From NCBI RefSeq assembly GCF_000283155.1, contig NW_004454229.1, positions 9,022,537-9,086,536 of the forward strand: DNA of 64,000 nucleotides, in the 5' to 3' direction. Positions 1-12,900 of the stretch are shown one piece after another. The position numbers and the translations under genes were made by a program. This stretch comes from Ceratotherium simum simum (Eukaryota; Chordata; Mammalia; Perissodactyla; Rhinocerotidae). Under the pieces are notes generated by a model, which searched no databases, was not told where the DNA came from, and saw only the letters and a list, made by a program, of their open reading frames with translations. The number at the start of each line of letters is the position of its first letter. The first letter of the stretch is position 1.

Positions 1-165
1 TAGATGTCTCATGAGAAACTCGAGACAACTCTATGAGGTAGTTAATATCATCATCTCCATTTTACAGATGAGGAAACTGAGGCACAAAGAGTCTAGTAAG
101 TTGCTCAAGGTCACAGTTATTAAATGATGGAGATGGAATTTGAACCCAAGCTGAGTCCAGGCACT
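1..165 (-). repeat. MIR SINE
   Basis: Contains the hallmark antisense MIR core 'ttttacagatgaggaaactg' (about 61-80) followed by 'aggcac' and 'aaggtcaca'. Confidence 0.85.
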
Positions 166-369
166 CAGCAAGGTACCTGGTAGATAGTAAAGTACCTAAT
201 AAGTGTCTGTTGTTTTTATTGGATGTACCATTTCCTTTTTTAAAGGTATTACTAAAAAGTCACAGAGAGGAAAAGAAAGGGGAGGTGGAGTGGGGCGTTG
301 AGAATTCTTAGATAATAAACCAGCCAAAAGGCTTGAGAGCTGGAAGGGATCTTAATGATAGTCTAATCT

Positions 370-660
370 TTAGTTTGTAATCAACACATGTCACCGAGCA
401 GCAACTGTGCCAGGCCATGGGGGCACAGAGATAAATGGAACAGGGCCCCTACTCACAGACAAAGGGGAGATAGACACACACAACCCAAGATATAATGTGC
501 TAAGAGCTATAATAGCTGCATGATCAAAGTCCTACAGGAGCCCACAAGAGGAATTCGCTCATTCTACTTGGGGGATTAGAAGAATTTTTACAGAAGGAGG
601 GGCATCCATGCTGGATTTTGAGAACTGAATAAGAGTTCACTAAATAAAACAAAGAAGGTG
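370..660 (-). repeat. L2-like LINE fragment
   Basis: 'tgtgccaggc' and 'gggcacagagataaatgg' open a block with the order of landmarks seen in antisense L2 3' ends. Heavily diverged. Confidence 0.5.
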
Positions 661-892
661 AGCACTGCAAATGATCCAAAGACAGGAAGCAAATACCATG
701 CGTTAGTAGTCCTGGGACACGAAGCACACTCAGGTGTGAAAATAACGAAAGATAAAATCAGGAGCCAGATGGATCTCTTTTCACAGTGTCCAGCTCCCTA
801 CCCCACACCCCCACCTTGCTCTTGCTCTCTCAAATTGTTCTCTGGACTTCCCTAGAGTTCCCTTTTCCAGCCGACTTTCAAAGACTCCTTAC

Positions 893-961
893 TTTTCTGA
901 TAGGTGACCTCACAGGCTGGGCCTTGGAATCCGACAGGACAGATGCATTCACAGCGTGATT
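893..961 (-). CDS. C8B: C8B exon 11: EGF-like module
   Basis: A 69-base exon too short to appear as a long ORF. It encodes residues 518-540, reading [20 protein letters not shown] then YQK. C521, C523, C525 and C534 are the EGF-like cysteines. The acceptor follows a strong pyrimidine tract (cattctcttctcag); the donor is A|gtaagg. Joined to exon 10 the split codon gives glutamate, where human C8B has glycine. Its partner C550 would be in exon 12, outside the window. Confidence 0.93.
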
Positions 962-3900
962 CTGAGAAGAGAATGCAGAGAGAGTGTGAACAATATCACG
1001 CGAAGCAAAGAACTCCTGGAGTTCAGCCCTCCACATCGCCACTTTTGCGGTAGAACTAGGCAGACGTTTAGTTGAATCATTTGAAATAAGAAGGTTCAGC
1101 GCCAAGAATACCTACTCCTTTCTGGAGGGGCCTCTGCTCATGAAAGCGTGTTCATTGCCATCATGGGGAATTATATGGAGTTGTTGAGGAAAATTACTCA
1201 TTGGCTGATGTTTGACCTAGCCTTATAAGTTTTCAGGGTCAAAACCTACATTACTGAGGCCACTGGGGCCAATGGTCACTGATGGTCAGTTTCACCACAA
1301 GTAATTGTCTAGCTTCTGCTTAAATAACTCTAGTGATGGGGAACTCACCATCCTCAGATGTCTCATCCTACCTTTGGCCAGTTCTGACACTTTGGAAGTC
1401 ATTCCTTATGTTAATCTGTAATATGTCACCCTGCAGGTTCTCTCATTTGGATCACACAGAGTCTCTTCCCAGGACTGTCCTTAAGATGTCAGGCCCTGTG
1501 AGCAGCCCAGTCTCTGGCTTCATGTTCTCCCTCACCTCCATTGTATAGGCTCCGGGGGGTCCCAGTCTCCAGGTGCAAATTTCACACACGGCAAGGGGGA
1601 TTTCAGCAATCCCAGATCAAAACCTTGAGCTGATGAGCTCATCCACTTCCTCCTGAACTGACCCTCACTTAGGTGTGCTTGTCCTGATGGCAGAACTTCC
1701 CAGCCTTCGGCTCCCACTGTGTGTGCTTTGTTCATCTCCATGCTGAGTAGGCACTTATCCCTCGATCTCGGCCAGGTAGCTGCACTCTTTCTCCCTGAGA
1801 ATAGGTCTTCTCTCTTTTTTTTTTTTTTGTGAGGAAGATCAGCCCTGAGCTAACATCCATGCTAATCCTCCTCTTTTTGCTGAGAGAGACCGGCTCTGAG
1901 CTAACATCTATTGCCAATCCTCCTCCATTTTTTTCCCCCAAACTCCCAGTAAATAGTTGTACGTCATAGTTGCACATCAGAATAGGTCTTCTCTTGAGTC
2001 CCCTCTGTTGAGCTCACTCTATCCATGTGGGTTCTGCCCTGACTCCAGCTGGCTCCCTGGGCTGGGATCTGCTGTAATGAGTTGCTCCTGATCCCTGTTT
2101 TGGCATCATGCTGGGCTAGACTCTTCCTCAGAGTTTTGCTAGCCCATCACAACAGGAGCATTAGATCTCAGGTCCCAGCCTCTCCCAAGTTTGCCCTGCC
2201 CACTGCAGTGGCCCTGAATATGACCCCTGAAGTTAGCAATCAAGTTCTAGTGGCCCATCCGTGCTGCCACCCCCAATCTTCTCACCCTGGATTGTCAGGA
2301 AATGCACAAAGAGTTTCTCCTGCTCAGCCCGGGGCCCCTTGTTTGAACAGGAGAGCTTCCCTGAGCCCACCCCACTCCTTGTTGCAGACCACACAGTCTC
2401 AGCCTGCTCCTGTCTTTAGTTTAGGGCTGCTGTCACCCACTGTATCCTTTGCAGCTGGAACCTAGGTATCCTGACAGCCAGAGCAGCATGTCCTAGTGGC
2501 CTTCATTCTGACTTCTTGGGAGATAGACTAACACTTGTAGTGACACGGGTACACTTCCGTGTAACTCTTTGGTCAAGTCTAGCTCTCCCACTAGTCTACA
2601 AGCTCAGCGAAATCACAGATCCTGTCTGCCAGTGAATTTAGCTGAATTCTCCTGACTCTACAATGGTATCGTCTGGTAGGCTTTTCAAAGGTCAATCCCA
2701 ATGATTCACTTTAACTATTTTGGGCTGAGGCCCAGGGCTCTGTGTTGATGAAAAGCTCCCTGGGTGATTCTCATATGAGTCTGGGCTGAGATGTGCTGTC
2801 TTAGAGGAACACTGTGCGCTTTGCCATGAGCTGCACCTGAGTGCAAGGGTCTCCTTGGTCCAGGCCTACCTCACTGTGCTCCAGGGGGGCGGGGACTTTA
2901 GCAACTGTGAGTCACACCTAGGCCACAGATTAGGACTACCTGGAGAGGGTTCAACCATCCTATGGGGTCCCTTCTCCAGAGAGTCTCACATTAGTCACCC
3001 AGGTTGGGGCCCAGCATCCGTAGATCTGAAGGTCTCAAGTGGTTCTATTGCCCAATCAGGGCAGAGAAGCTCAGCTTTAAGATGCTCCAAATGGCCAGGG
3101 GCTCTTTTTTCCCCTGAGAAAATGAAGAGAGCTTTATGACAGTCCCTAGGACTAGGATTGACCTGGAAACTCTTCTGGAGATCTTCTGGAGGGTATGTGG
3201 ATGTGATAAAGTGTTCTGGCCCCAGAACCAGCCCCTGCAGATGATGGCTCCCACAAGGGACACCAGCTGCCTGGAAATGGCACCTTTCAGGACCGGGACT
3301 CCATTCCCTTGGCAGGGAGCACAATGGCAGGAGCTGACTTCCTTCTGGAACTCCTCCAGGGCCTGCTTCATGTTCTGCCTCATGGTGCTGAAGTAGGCAA
3401 AGTCTGCAGCTGTCACCAGTTCATACAGAGGTTCTGCCTGGGAAGGGAGGAAAGGCATTTATTTCAACAGAAAACGTTCATCAGATACAAGCATGAAGCA
3501 AGGCTCCACAGGAATGGGCAAGGGGTCGGTGCACGGGAACCACAAATGGATTCATACAGAAGTAGATGGATATCACAGCATGTAGACGGGTGCCCCATCC
3601 TCCCTCTGCCCCAGCCCACCCAATATCCACAAATAAGCTCATTCAAGTTCAGGTCAACACTCACTCACAGAATACTCCTAAGTGCCAGGCATGAAGCCTA
3701 AGTGATGAGTAGGATAAAATCCCCACTCGCAGGAAACTCAGCCTCGGAGATAGAGACAAGCGTACTCATGCACATTTACAGGTACACAGGTACCAGCGGA
3801 AAGGTGTAATGGGCAGAGTGGAGCAGGGGCTAGTCTATCTTTGGTGAGAGAGAGGAGGTGATTTTCAAGTAGCTCTTTGAAAGCATTATAGGAGCATTGT

Positions 3901-6900
3901 CCCAACACCACTGCCCCCTCCAAACCTGTCAAAATCATTCATATCATGCGAGAGCCACCAGCAGGAAGCCTGTCCCAAGCTCCAAAGCTCAGAGGACACC
4001 TTCAGGCCATGAAACACTCAGAATACTGTCTGCACTACTGCTCCGATACAAATTCTCTCTTTGCTCCTTTGTGGTCATTAAATTTTTTGTGTATTGAAGT
4101 CTCCTTTCTTTCTCCTCTAACTAGACTGTGAGCTCCTGGAGATCAGGGCTATACACTGCTCAGCTCCGTGTCTCTAGGGCCCAGCCGGAGTCTGAGGAGA
4201 ACCGATGATGACAGTGGACGGACGAATGAAAGGGGGATGTGAGGCCTCATAGGGCAGTGGCAGCTGGCATGGAAGAGAGGGCATGGAGAAGAGAAACAGA
4301 AGAGAGAGCGATGCTGGTTGCTCTGCGGGCATGGCAGTGTCTGAGAAGAGGAAGCCACAAATGGATGTGGTGGTGTCTGCGGGCTAGAAAAAAACAGAGG
4401 CCAAGTCTAAAGAGGTAGTTAAAAATGTTCAAAGCCAAAATAAAAATGTTTAGAGACTCTTGGCTCTAGTTTCAGCTCCAGGGCCAGGTTCCTCTCCAGA
4501 TTTTGTTTGTGATCCTGCCCCAATCCAGCCCTGGAGAGTTTAGGGTCTGTCTAAATGCAGGCAATCATGCCTAATAGAAGCCTCCAGTGGGAAGAAAATT
4601 GCTTCTATTTCTTAATGCATCTGATGCTGACCTTCGCTCCAGTGAGCCAAGCAAGACCCCTTGGTGGTCCCATTGTCTCACCATTTTGTGGTCAATGAAT
4701 TGATCCAGAGGCTGTTTGCAGAACCGTCCATCCTGCTGGCCGCGCATTAGGGAGGGTTGGGAGGGAAGGGGGGGGTTTGTTGCACACCAAGGATGAGCTC
4801 CTCCTGCAATCTGCATCCCCTGCCCGAGCACCTTGAAAGTCTGCCTTTAACCACCAGGCATTTTCCTAGCAGCACCAAGACTTGCTCCAGGAGAGAGCAG
4901 GTCAGCAGCAGAACCGGAATACGCCCTCCACATATACTGTGTGCCAGGAACCGTGCTGGCGGTTTGCAGATATGATCCCACTTCCCCTCTAAGGCAGCAA
5001 TTGTTAGCCCCATTTCAGGTGAGGTTAAGTAAGTTGAACAAAGTCAGAGGACTCAGAAAAGAGCATGGCCAGTCTTCTAACCCCAAACCTTTGCTTTTAC
5101 TACTAGTTCATGTTGATTATTGATAAAATGGCTTGATTATTCCCATTTCCAACCTCTCTGCCAGGGTTCTCTCAATTTTGCACACTATGGTTTGCCTTGG
5201 AATTGAGCAGCAACTCCTCAAGACTCCACAGCTCCCTTTTTAACTTAATTTGGCACATTTTTCTGTTTTTTGGTTTACTGGTCCTTTTTCCCTGTCTGTC
5301 TTTTTCTCTCTTTTCTCCTCTTCTTCCTCCCCTTCTCCCTTCCCCCTCCTTTCCTCTCTCCCCCTTTCTTCCTCATCTCGCCCCCAAATACACAATCCAA
5401 CTACTCACAGAGATCATTGGATCCTCAGCACACTTGCCCTTGTGAAAATTGTATTTCTCATATTGCTGCAAAGAGATGGTGGGCGCATTGTATTAAACTC
5501 CATGCAGTCCTCTATAATGGACCCTGGTGACGGCCATTCTTAATGAGAACAAATCATTATTGCCATAGCTAGCGTTGATTACGTGCTTAACTAAATACAT
5601 ACATTATCTAAGTTGAACTTCACAACAATCTTAGGAGTTAGGTAGTCTTCTGTATCCCCATTCTACAGATGAAAAGGCTGAGGCACAGAAAAGTTAAGTA
5701 GATTGACCAGAGTCACACAGTAAATGGCAGAAAAGAATTTGAACTGTTACCATAGTGGTTTGTATCCTTTCAGCCTATATTTTGGATAGGTAGATGGACA
5801 GATATTTACACCAAATTGGTGGCATAAGAAAAGTGCGTTTTTGTATTCCACTTTTTTCACTTAACATCATATTATGAGCATTTTCCCATGTCGTTCAATA
5901 TTCCTTGATAAAATGGTTTCTCATGGCTGCATAGTGTCCTGTAGTAGGGATGAACTAGAAAGCATTCAGTTCTTCCCGTTAGTGAATCTTTAGGTTGTTT
6001 CCTTTTTTTTCTCTTTTGCTACTAAAAATCACATAAAACAAGGCATGTTTTTATATATACATCTGTACCAACTTTTAAATTATTTCTGTAGTCAATTCTT
6101 GCATTTGAAGTTATTGAATCAAAAGCTATTACCATTTTCAATGTTTTGGATATACACAGTTACATTCTTTTCCTAAAATGTTATACCAATTTATATTCCC
6201 ATCTCATTTTATAAAAGTGCCCATCTCACGGCTCTCAATGACATTGAGTATTATAGATTTTTAATCATTTTCAATTTGATAGGTAAAAAATATTGTGTTA
6301 TTTTAATTTTTATTTTTTATTCCTAGAGAAGTTAAAAATTTAACATATTTATTCATCATCTGAGTTCTTGTGAGAGTTGCCCATTTCCTTTGAGATGTGT
6401 CTTTCTTATAAATTGCACCATTCCTTACACATTAAGGATTTCATTTGTGACAAAATTATTTTGTTGATGGGTTATCTTCCATTTAATTATATTCATGGTT
6501 TCCTTATTTGAGGTTCAGAATTTATTTTGAGGGGTGAGATCCAGCAGTCCATGTGCAACATTATCTTCCCAGCCAATGCCACCACCACTTCTGTATTGTA
6601 AACCTTCTGTGGGTCAGAGAATTTGCTTTTAGAGAATCTTGGAGTCAGTTGCCTTAGAAAGGTGTGATGGTCATTATCACTACTTACCAAATATATCAGC
6701 ATCTTTTCCTTCTGGGCACACAGTAGGGCTGCAATTCCCTGCAGTCCTTAAGGGCAGGTTTGCAATATGACGTGTTCTGAGCAGTGACAGGTGAGCAGAG
6801 GGGGTGTCCCTTCCAGGCTGAAGCTTTCGGAGCCGAGTGAGGTGACTTTTCCCATTCCCTTACCACTGCTGTGCTGATGTTGGGAGCACCTGACGAGATA

Positions 6901-9900
6901 AAGCCTCCATCGCCTGGATCCCTGAATGACATTGAAAAAAGCCCCCTTGCCAATAAACTTTGGACACATTGCGTGATTGAGAAATAAACTTTTGTTGTAC
7001 TAAGTCACTGAGGTTTGAGGGTTGTTTCACTGCAGCATATACAAGGCTTTCTTGACCTCTACGTGAGCACAATTGACTACTCTGTTTCTTCCTTCTACCT
7101 CAGGCAATGCCAAGCTTCTCCATCAGCCTGGATCCCAGAACACAACCTAGCTACCCTGACTACTATAGAAATGTACATGCGTAATAGACATCATGACTAG
7201 GGTTGCCAGTAAATACAGAATGCCCAGTTAAAATTGAATTTCAGGGCCGCCCTGTGGCTTGGCGGTTGGGTGCGCGCGCTCCGCTGCTGGCGGCCCGGGT
7301 TCGGATCCTGGGTGCGCACTGGTGCGCGGCTTCTCCAGCCGTGCTGGGGCCGCGTCCTCCGTGAGGCGGCTAGAGGGATGTGCAGCTATGACATGCAAAT
7401 ATCTACTGGGGCATTGGGGGAAAAAAGATAAATAAATAAAATTTTTTAAAAAAATTGAATTTCAAATAAACAACAAATATTTTTTAGTGTAAGTATACCC
7501 CATGAAATATTTGGGAGATGCTTCTACTAAAAAATTATCCTTTATTTGTCTGAAATTCCAATTTAACTAGAATTTAAAAATTCCAATTTAACTGGACATC
7601 CTGCATTTTCATTTGCTAAATCTGGCAATTCTTTATGTGATTCCTTTAAAATTTTTTTTTTAATTTTTATTTATTTATTTTTCCCCCCAAAGCCCCAGTA
7701 GATAGTTGTGTGTCATAGTTGCACAGCCTTCTAGTTGCTGTATGTGGGACACAGCCTCAGCATGGCCGGAGAAGCTGTGCGTCAGTGTGCACCCGGGATC
7801 GAACCCGGGCCGCCAGCAGTGGAGCGCGCGCACTTAACCGCTAAGCCACAGGGCCGGCCCTATGTGATTCCNNNNNNNNNNNNNNNNNNNNNNNNNNNNN
7901 NNNNNNNNNNNNNNNNNNNNNNNNNNNNNNNNNNNNNNNNNNNNNNNNNNNNNNNNNNNNNNNNNNNNNNNNNNNNNNNNNNNNNNNNNNNNNNNNNNNN
8001 NNNNNNNNNNNNNNNNNNNNNNNNNNNNNNNNNNNNNNNNNNNNNNNNNNNNNNNNNNNNNNNNNNNNNNNNNNNNNNNNNNNNNNNNNNNNNNNNNNNN
8101 NNNNNNNNNNNNNNNNNNNNNNNNNNNNNNNNNNNNNNNNNNNNNCTATGTGTTTGTTTATTGTTGTTATTATCTACTACTTAATGAAGGAAATCATATG
8201 GTATTTGACCTTCTCCCTCTGACTTATTTCACTTTGCATTATACCCTCAATGTCCATCCATGATGAATGACCATTTCACTGGGCTTTTTCCTACAAGACC
8301 TCCTGATTGTCACTTCATTGTCTTCAGGCATTTAGTGTTGCATAGAATTCTAAGGCCAGAATGACTTTTATTTGCGTAGGATATATTTGTTCCTAAAAGC
8401 AAAAAAAAAATTCACCAGGATGTATTTCAGTATTGTTTTGTTTTCAGTACTTTTGCCTACTTTTCAATGAGCTGTTCATTTTGCATTATCAGCTCAGGGA
8501 AGTTTCCCTTATTATGTGCTTGATTAATGCATCTTCACATTTAATCTTGTCTCTTTCTCAGGAAGAAGTCTCTGAGTTTTAGATTTCCACTTCTGTACGC
8601 TCTGTCCACCATATTTCTTCTATGTCATTGTTTTAATCTGTCTTTTGCTTTTGCATTATAAGAACATTTTTATAGCACCTTCCACATCACTGACTCAATT
8701 TTCTGCAGTGTCAATTCTGTTCTTTATAGTTTCCAATGTAAGTTTTAATTCTGCTATTGCGCTTTTGGTTTCGTATATCCCGCCACTTCCCTTTTCATTT
8801 CATTAGTGTCTAAACATCTCAGCATCTATTTTTTATTTCATAAATTCCTCATTTTCTTGAATTTTATTATAATCACAAAGCAAATGCATTCTAAAATTTA
8901 CTTCTATTTTTAGATGTATGCTTGTCTTCTGCATCTGGAATGTAATTTCAATCTTTTGTGTTCAAAATTCTCTTTATATGTCCATTGCTTTTCCTTAACT
9001 TCTCTTTGAACAAAGAGCCATCTCTCTGTGTCTGAAGTTCGCCAGTAAACAATGTGAATGGGCTCTTCTGTGGTCTCCTTCCCTGCCCACCTGGCTTCTA
9101 TAGGAATCGTGTTTTCAGATCTTGATGTTCAAGACTGGTTTATGTACACAAGCCTTGGCCAACACTCTATCTAGGAATTGCTGATCTAGTGGGTTCTGCT
9201 GTCCTGGAAAGCAATTACCACTCCACCACTCTACCTGGTAAGCTGACTCTGCAGAGAAGAATTATTCTGAGAAAATGTGAAGCCATCTGCAGTTTTCTCT
9301 TGCCAGAAAGAGTGAGACGCCCACAATGTATGTTTCCAACTCAGGTTAGGGACATTCAGAGGAAGCGCGTAAAAACCTTCAACAATCCTGCCTCCCCCAT
9401 ACCTGAAAACATCCCTGATTCTCTAGTCTCTTTCCCCTTTTGGCCCACACAGCCCTTCATAGCACTATACTGATAGTGGGTATGACTTTCCACTACATCC
9501 CACACACAGTGGGAAGCCTCTGTGCCTTCAGTAAAGTGCTACATCTCCTAGGTTGTCTGCATGCCTGTTTGAGACGCTTAGCATGCTAACACGCCCTCTC
9601 TCTCTCACACACTCACATACATACACACATACCACATACCACACACCACATCCCATATCCATATCCCATCATATGCTTGGCACTTGACATTCCCAATGCC
9701 CAGGCTGGCACATCCAACCTATTTAGATATGTAACCCAGACAATCCATTAATTCTCAGTTAAAAAAAAAGACTCAGGTAAGATATAAGTAAAAAGTAAGT
9801 ACCAGGCCTCTATTTTCCCCTGAACTCTGTTCTCTCCCATGCCCAAATGTAATACCAACCAATGTCACCATGCCATCAGGCAATTCCAGATTTCTCAGGA

Positions 9901-12900
9901 GCTGACTGCAACCTGTGGCTGACTTTATCCTTCTCGATGCTTGCCAGCAACTATACACTAAGTGTCACTACTAAATAAGTGGCAGAAGAGAGGATTTGAA
10001 TGGCAGCCTTCCTGTTCTGCAGGAACTATATATTTGACACACAAAAAAAGACACTGGGAAATTGCCAGGGTTGGGAACTGCAGAGCCTCCCATCAGAGCT
10101 CCAGCCCCTCAACTCCCCTCCTTGGCTGCAAGAATAAATCACCAGGAGGTGGACCCTGGACCATCAATGACTACAGACTATGGCAAGAAGAGGACAGTGT
10201 AAGACGTGACATGGATACCATGCTGAAGTCCCCACAGGCAAGGACCTACCACTGCTGATGTGTATGACAGTCCTGTTCTAGCAAACGTCTTTTTAGTTTA
10301 AGGTTGCAAAACTTCTCTTGTTTTGGTGACAGGTGGGTGGGGTCATTATTTTTTATTCACCAAACCCACAAGAAAGTCTGGAGGGGAGGCAAGAGGTCAA
10401 AGTCTCAGGTCCGGACCTAATAGAGACTCTTGAGCAGCCACAGATGGAAGCAACCTTTGTGACCTTGATTTTTATCAGACACCAAATCAAGATAAGTATA
10501 CTCAATTTGCAGACTCGTGAGGATTAGATGAAATAACATTCCTGAAGCCCCTGGCAGAGTGTCATGAGTATAGTAGGTGCCCAAAACATGTTAGTGATTA
10601 CCATGATGTGTTATTCTGTCCTGTAAGATAGTTACGTCTGTATGCATCTTACTGTTCAGCATAGAATGTATTTTTCATCCTTGCATCTTCCTCTGTTTTC
10701 CTCCAGTGCCTTAGTTCCTATCACGTCGCAGGAACTTAGGAACTATTTGTTGGTTGAATGAATGAATGTTTAAATGAATGAATAACTGAATGAGTGATTC
10801 TCTGATGAAATGGAAACAATATTAACTGAAGAAGGCAGGAATTAGAAGCTGATGGTTCATTTCCTTTAGCAACTTGGGGACCCAAGTGAGAGGGAGTCAG
10901 AGGTCTCTAGCCCGTGTGGAACAGTATATTGTAATCAACTCACTCCAGACATATATTCTACTATAATGTATGTGCCTCAAGATTAGGTCCTGGGTCTTAT
11001 TAAGTTCTGTATCCCATACCGTGGCTCATAGTAGCCCCTCATAAGCTGTTTTCTGAATAGAGGAAAGGATGGGTAGAGCAGCTGCCCAGCTGTACCTTAA
11101 TTTTGATGATGTCCGGGTTGTACTGCACTGCATCTCCCCACTCCTGCATCAGGTCAGCCGTCGGAAGCTCCTTGTATGCCAGGGCGGTGATGTGCTCACT
11201 TGCCCCTCCTCGCACAAGGACCACCAAGTCATCCACCATGGTGGTTCTCTCATTTCTTTCTGGAATGGACACAGAGACCCGGCATGTCAGAGGATTGACT
11301 TTCTCACTCTGGAATTTACTACAACCCAACCAACAACCTGGTTACCATAATATTCACTGAGTTCACACTGGAGATGTGGTTGGACAAGACACATCCCTGC
11401 CAGCAAGGGAGTCACAGTGCAAGGGGCTCACCCAATCATATATGACACAAGTTGGGGGCAGGACAAGAAGGGGATATTTATTTTGAGCATCCATAAATGC
11501 CAGTCACTAAATGAAGTCTATGGAAGATAGCTAATAAACAGATACATACATACATACATACATACATATAGATTGATAGACCATAGATAGGTAAATAGAT
11601 TGGTAGATATGTAGATAGATTACTGATGATTTATGTGTCAGTCCTAATCTAAATGTTGTACAAGTATGAACTCACCCAATCTTCACTAAGAAATGGGAAA
11701 GATATAATCCTTACCTTGCAGATAAGAAATCTTAGGCACTAGGGGTGAAGGAATTTACCCAGCTAGCCTTGCCCAAGCTCTAAGCAATATCACTTCTTCG
11801 TGTGGGCTGACAAAGGTGGGAACATTTGTAAAGGCTGGGCTCTGCATGTGATAGACACCCACTATGAGTGCCTACTATAAAGTGATCATTATTTTGACTT
11901 CTCATGGAGTTTCCTAGAAAGCCCTCAATCATATTCGTGAGTCATTCTCATTCTAATTTGTCTATGTGCCCAATGCCAAAGGAACGGGTGTAAGGTGACT
12001 CCTCAGCTCTGAGCCTACAGCACCTGAGCATCATAAAGAGGGAGCCTTGTATACTGTTGGTAGGAGTGTAAACTGGTACAACCGTTTTAGAAAACAGCTT
12101 GGCATTATCTAGTCTAGAAAAAGTACATACCTACAGCCCAACAGTTCCACTCCTTGGTGTATTTCCTGGAGAAACACTTGCACATGTATATCAGATGACT
12201 GTATAAGAATGTTCTTAGCAGCATTGATTATAATTGCTTGAAACAGGAAATAACCCACATTCAACTGTAGAATGGACAAAGTGGTACATTCATACAATAA
12301 AATACTATGCAGCAATGGAAATGAATTAACTATAGTTATACACAAAAACAGGATGTGGAATGAAAAAAAAACGGAACTGAAAAGATTACGTTCCATCCAT
12401 ATAAAGCTCAAAAACAAGCAACACTAAGCCATATTGGTTAATGACACCCATGGGCGGTAAAACTATTGAGAAAGGAAGGACGTGTTTAACACAGAAGTCA
12501 GTGTTATCTCCAAAAAGGAGGGAGGAGTTGCGATTGCCAAGGGTTTCTGGGATGCTGGGAATATTCTCCCTAGTAACCTGGTGGGGAGTTCCTTTACAAG
12601 TCATTTTTAAAGAGCACCTGTGTTTTATGCATGCCTCGCTGTGTAGGACACATCTTCCAACCCAGCCCCACCCAAATGAGCAAACAACAACATCAACTAC
12701 ACATCAGTTACAGTGCAAGAGATTGTTCTAGACCAGTGGTTAATTTTTGTTGTTGTTGTTTTATTTTGTTTTGTGTCAGCTGTGGAACTCTTCCTTCACA
12801 GATGATCCCGGCACAAGCTTAGTAAGTAGAGCAGAGGAAGGAGAGCTGCTCGGGGTGCAGAAGGGGTCAGGAGTGGAGCCCTGCGGATCAGCCTCTCTCC

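Larger units (their letters stand above)
1..892 (-). other. C8B intron 11 (partial)
   Basis: Holds an antisense MIR (1-165), a further MIR/L2-like tail (165-225) and an L2-like block (about 370-660). No sequence resembling the last C8B exon (second TSP1, WxxW plus stop) was found on the minus strand, so exon 12 must lie further left. Confidence 0.7.
962..3283 (-). other. C8B intron 10
   Basis: Contains an old CR1/L3-like stretch (about 1170-1540), a 5'-truncated ERE SINE (1814-1978) and two MER5A-like fragments (about 2670-2790 and 2880-3045). The part at about 2000-2660 shows nothing I can name. Confidence 0.65.
3438..11095 (-). other. C8B intron 9 (contains assembly gap)
   Basis: The longest intron fully inside the window. 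It holds L2 fragments (3650-3890, 3940-4200), MIRs (4915-5110, 5545-5770), a pyrimidine tract (5280-5385) and an old L1 (5775-6480). Next come an LTR-like tail (6520-7060), a palindromic DNA transposon split by an ERE (7199-7631), a second ERE (7645-7860) and the N gap (7872-8145). After the gap are an L1 piece (8146-8290), a CA-rich tract (9590-9665), a MIR (10500-10620) and L2 tails (10625-10790, 10940-11065). About 8300-9580 and 9670-10430 show nothing I recognise. Confidence 0.65.

Noticed and set aside
1..892. Search for C8B exon 12 (second TSP1 and stop)
   Set aside because: No minus-strand stretch encodes a WxxW/cysteine pattern or the expected end. The space is filled by MIR/L2 and unassigned sequence, so the exon lies outside the window.
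2082..2465. 127-codon plus-strand ORF in intron 10
   Set aside because: Proline/serine-rich translation of unassigned intronic DNA, with no homology, no start context and opposite to C8B transcription.
7244..7330. tRNA-like sequence with A/B-box features
   Set aside because: It is the tRNA-derived head of an ERE SINE followed by the SINE body, not a tRNA gene. The same applies to the other EREs.
7735..8184. 149-codon ORF spanning the N run
   Set aside because: Most of it is undetermined sequence and its start is antisense ERE, so it is an artefact.
11538..11640. Regularly spaced short repeats resembling an array
   Set aside because: It is a simple tetranucleotide microsatellite without spacers; CRISPR arrays are not expected in a mammalian genome.
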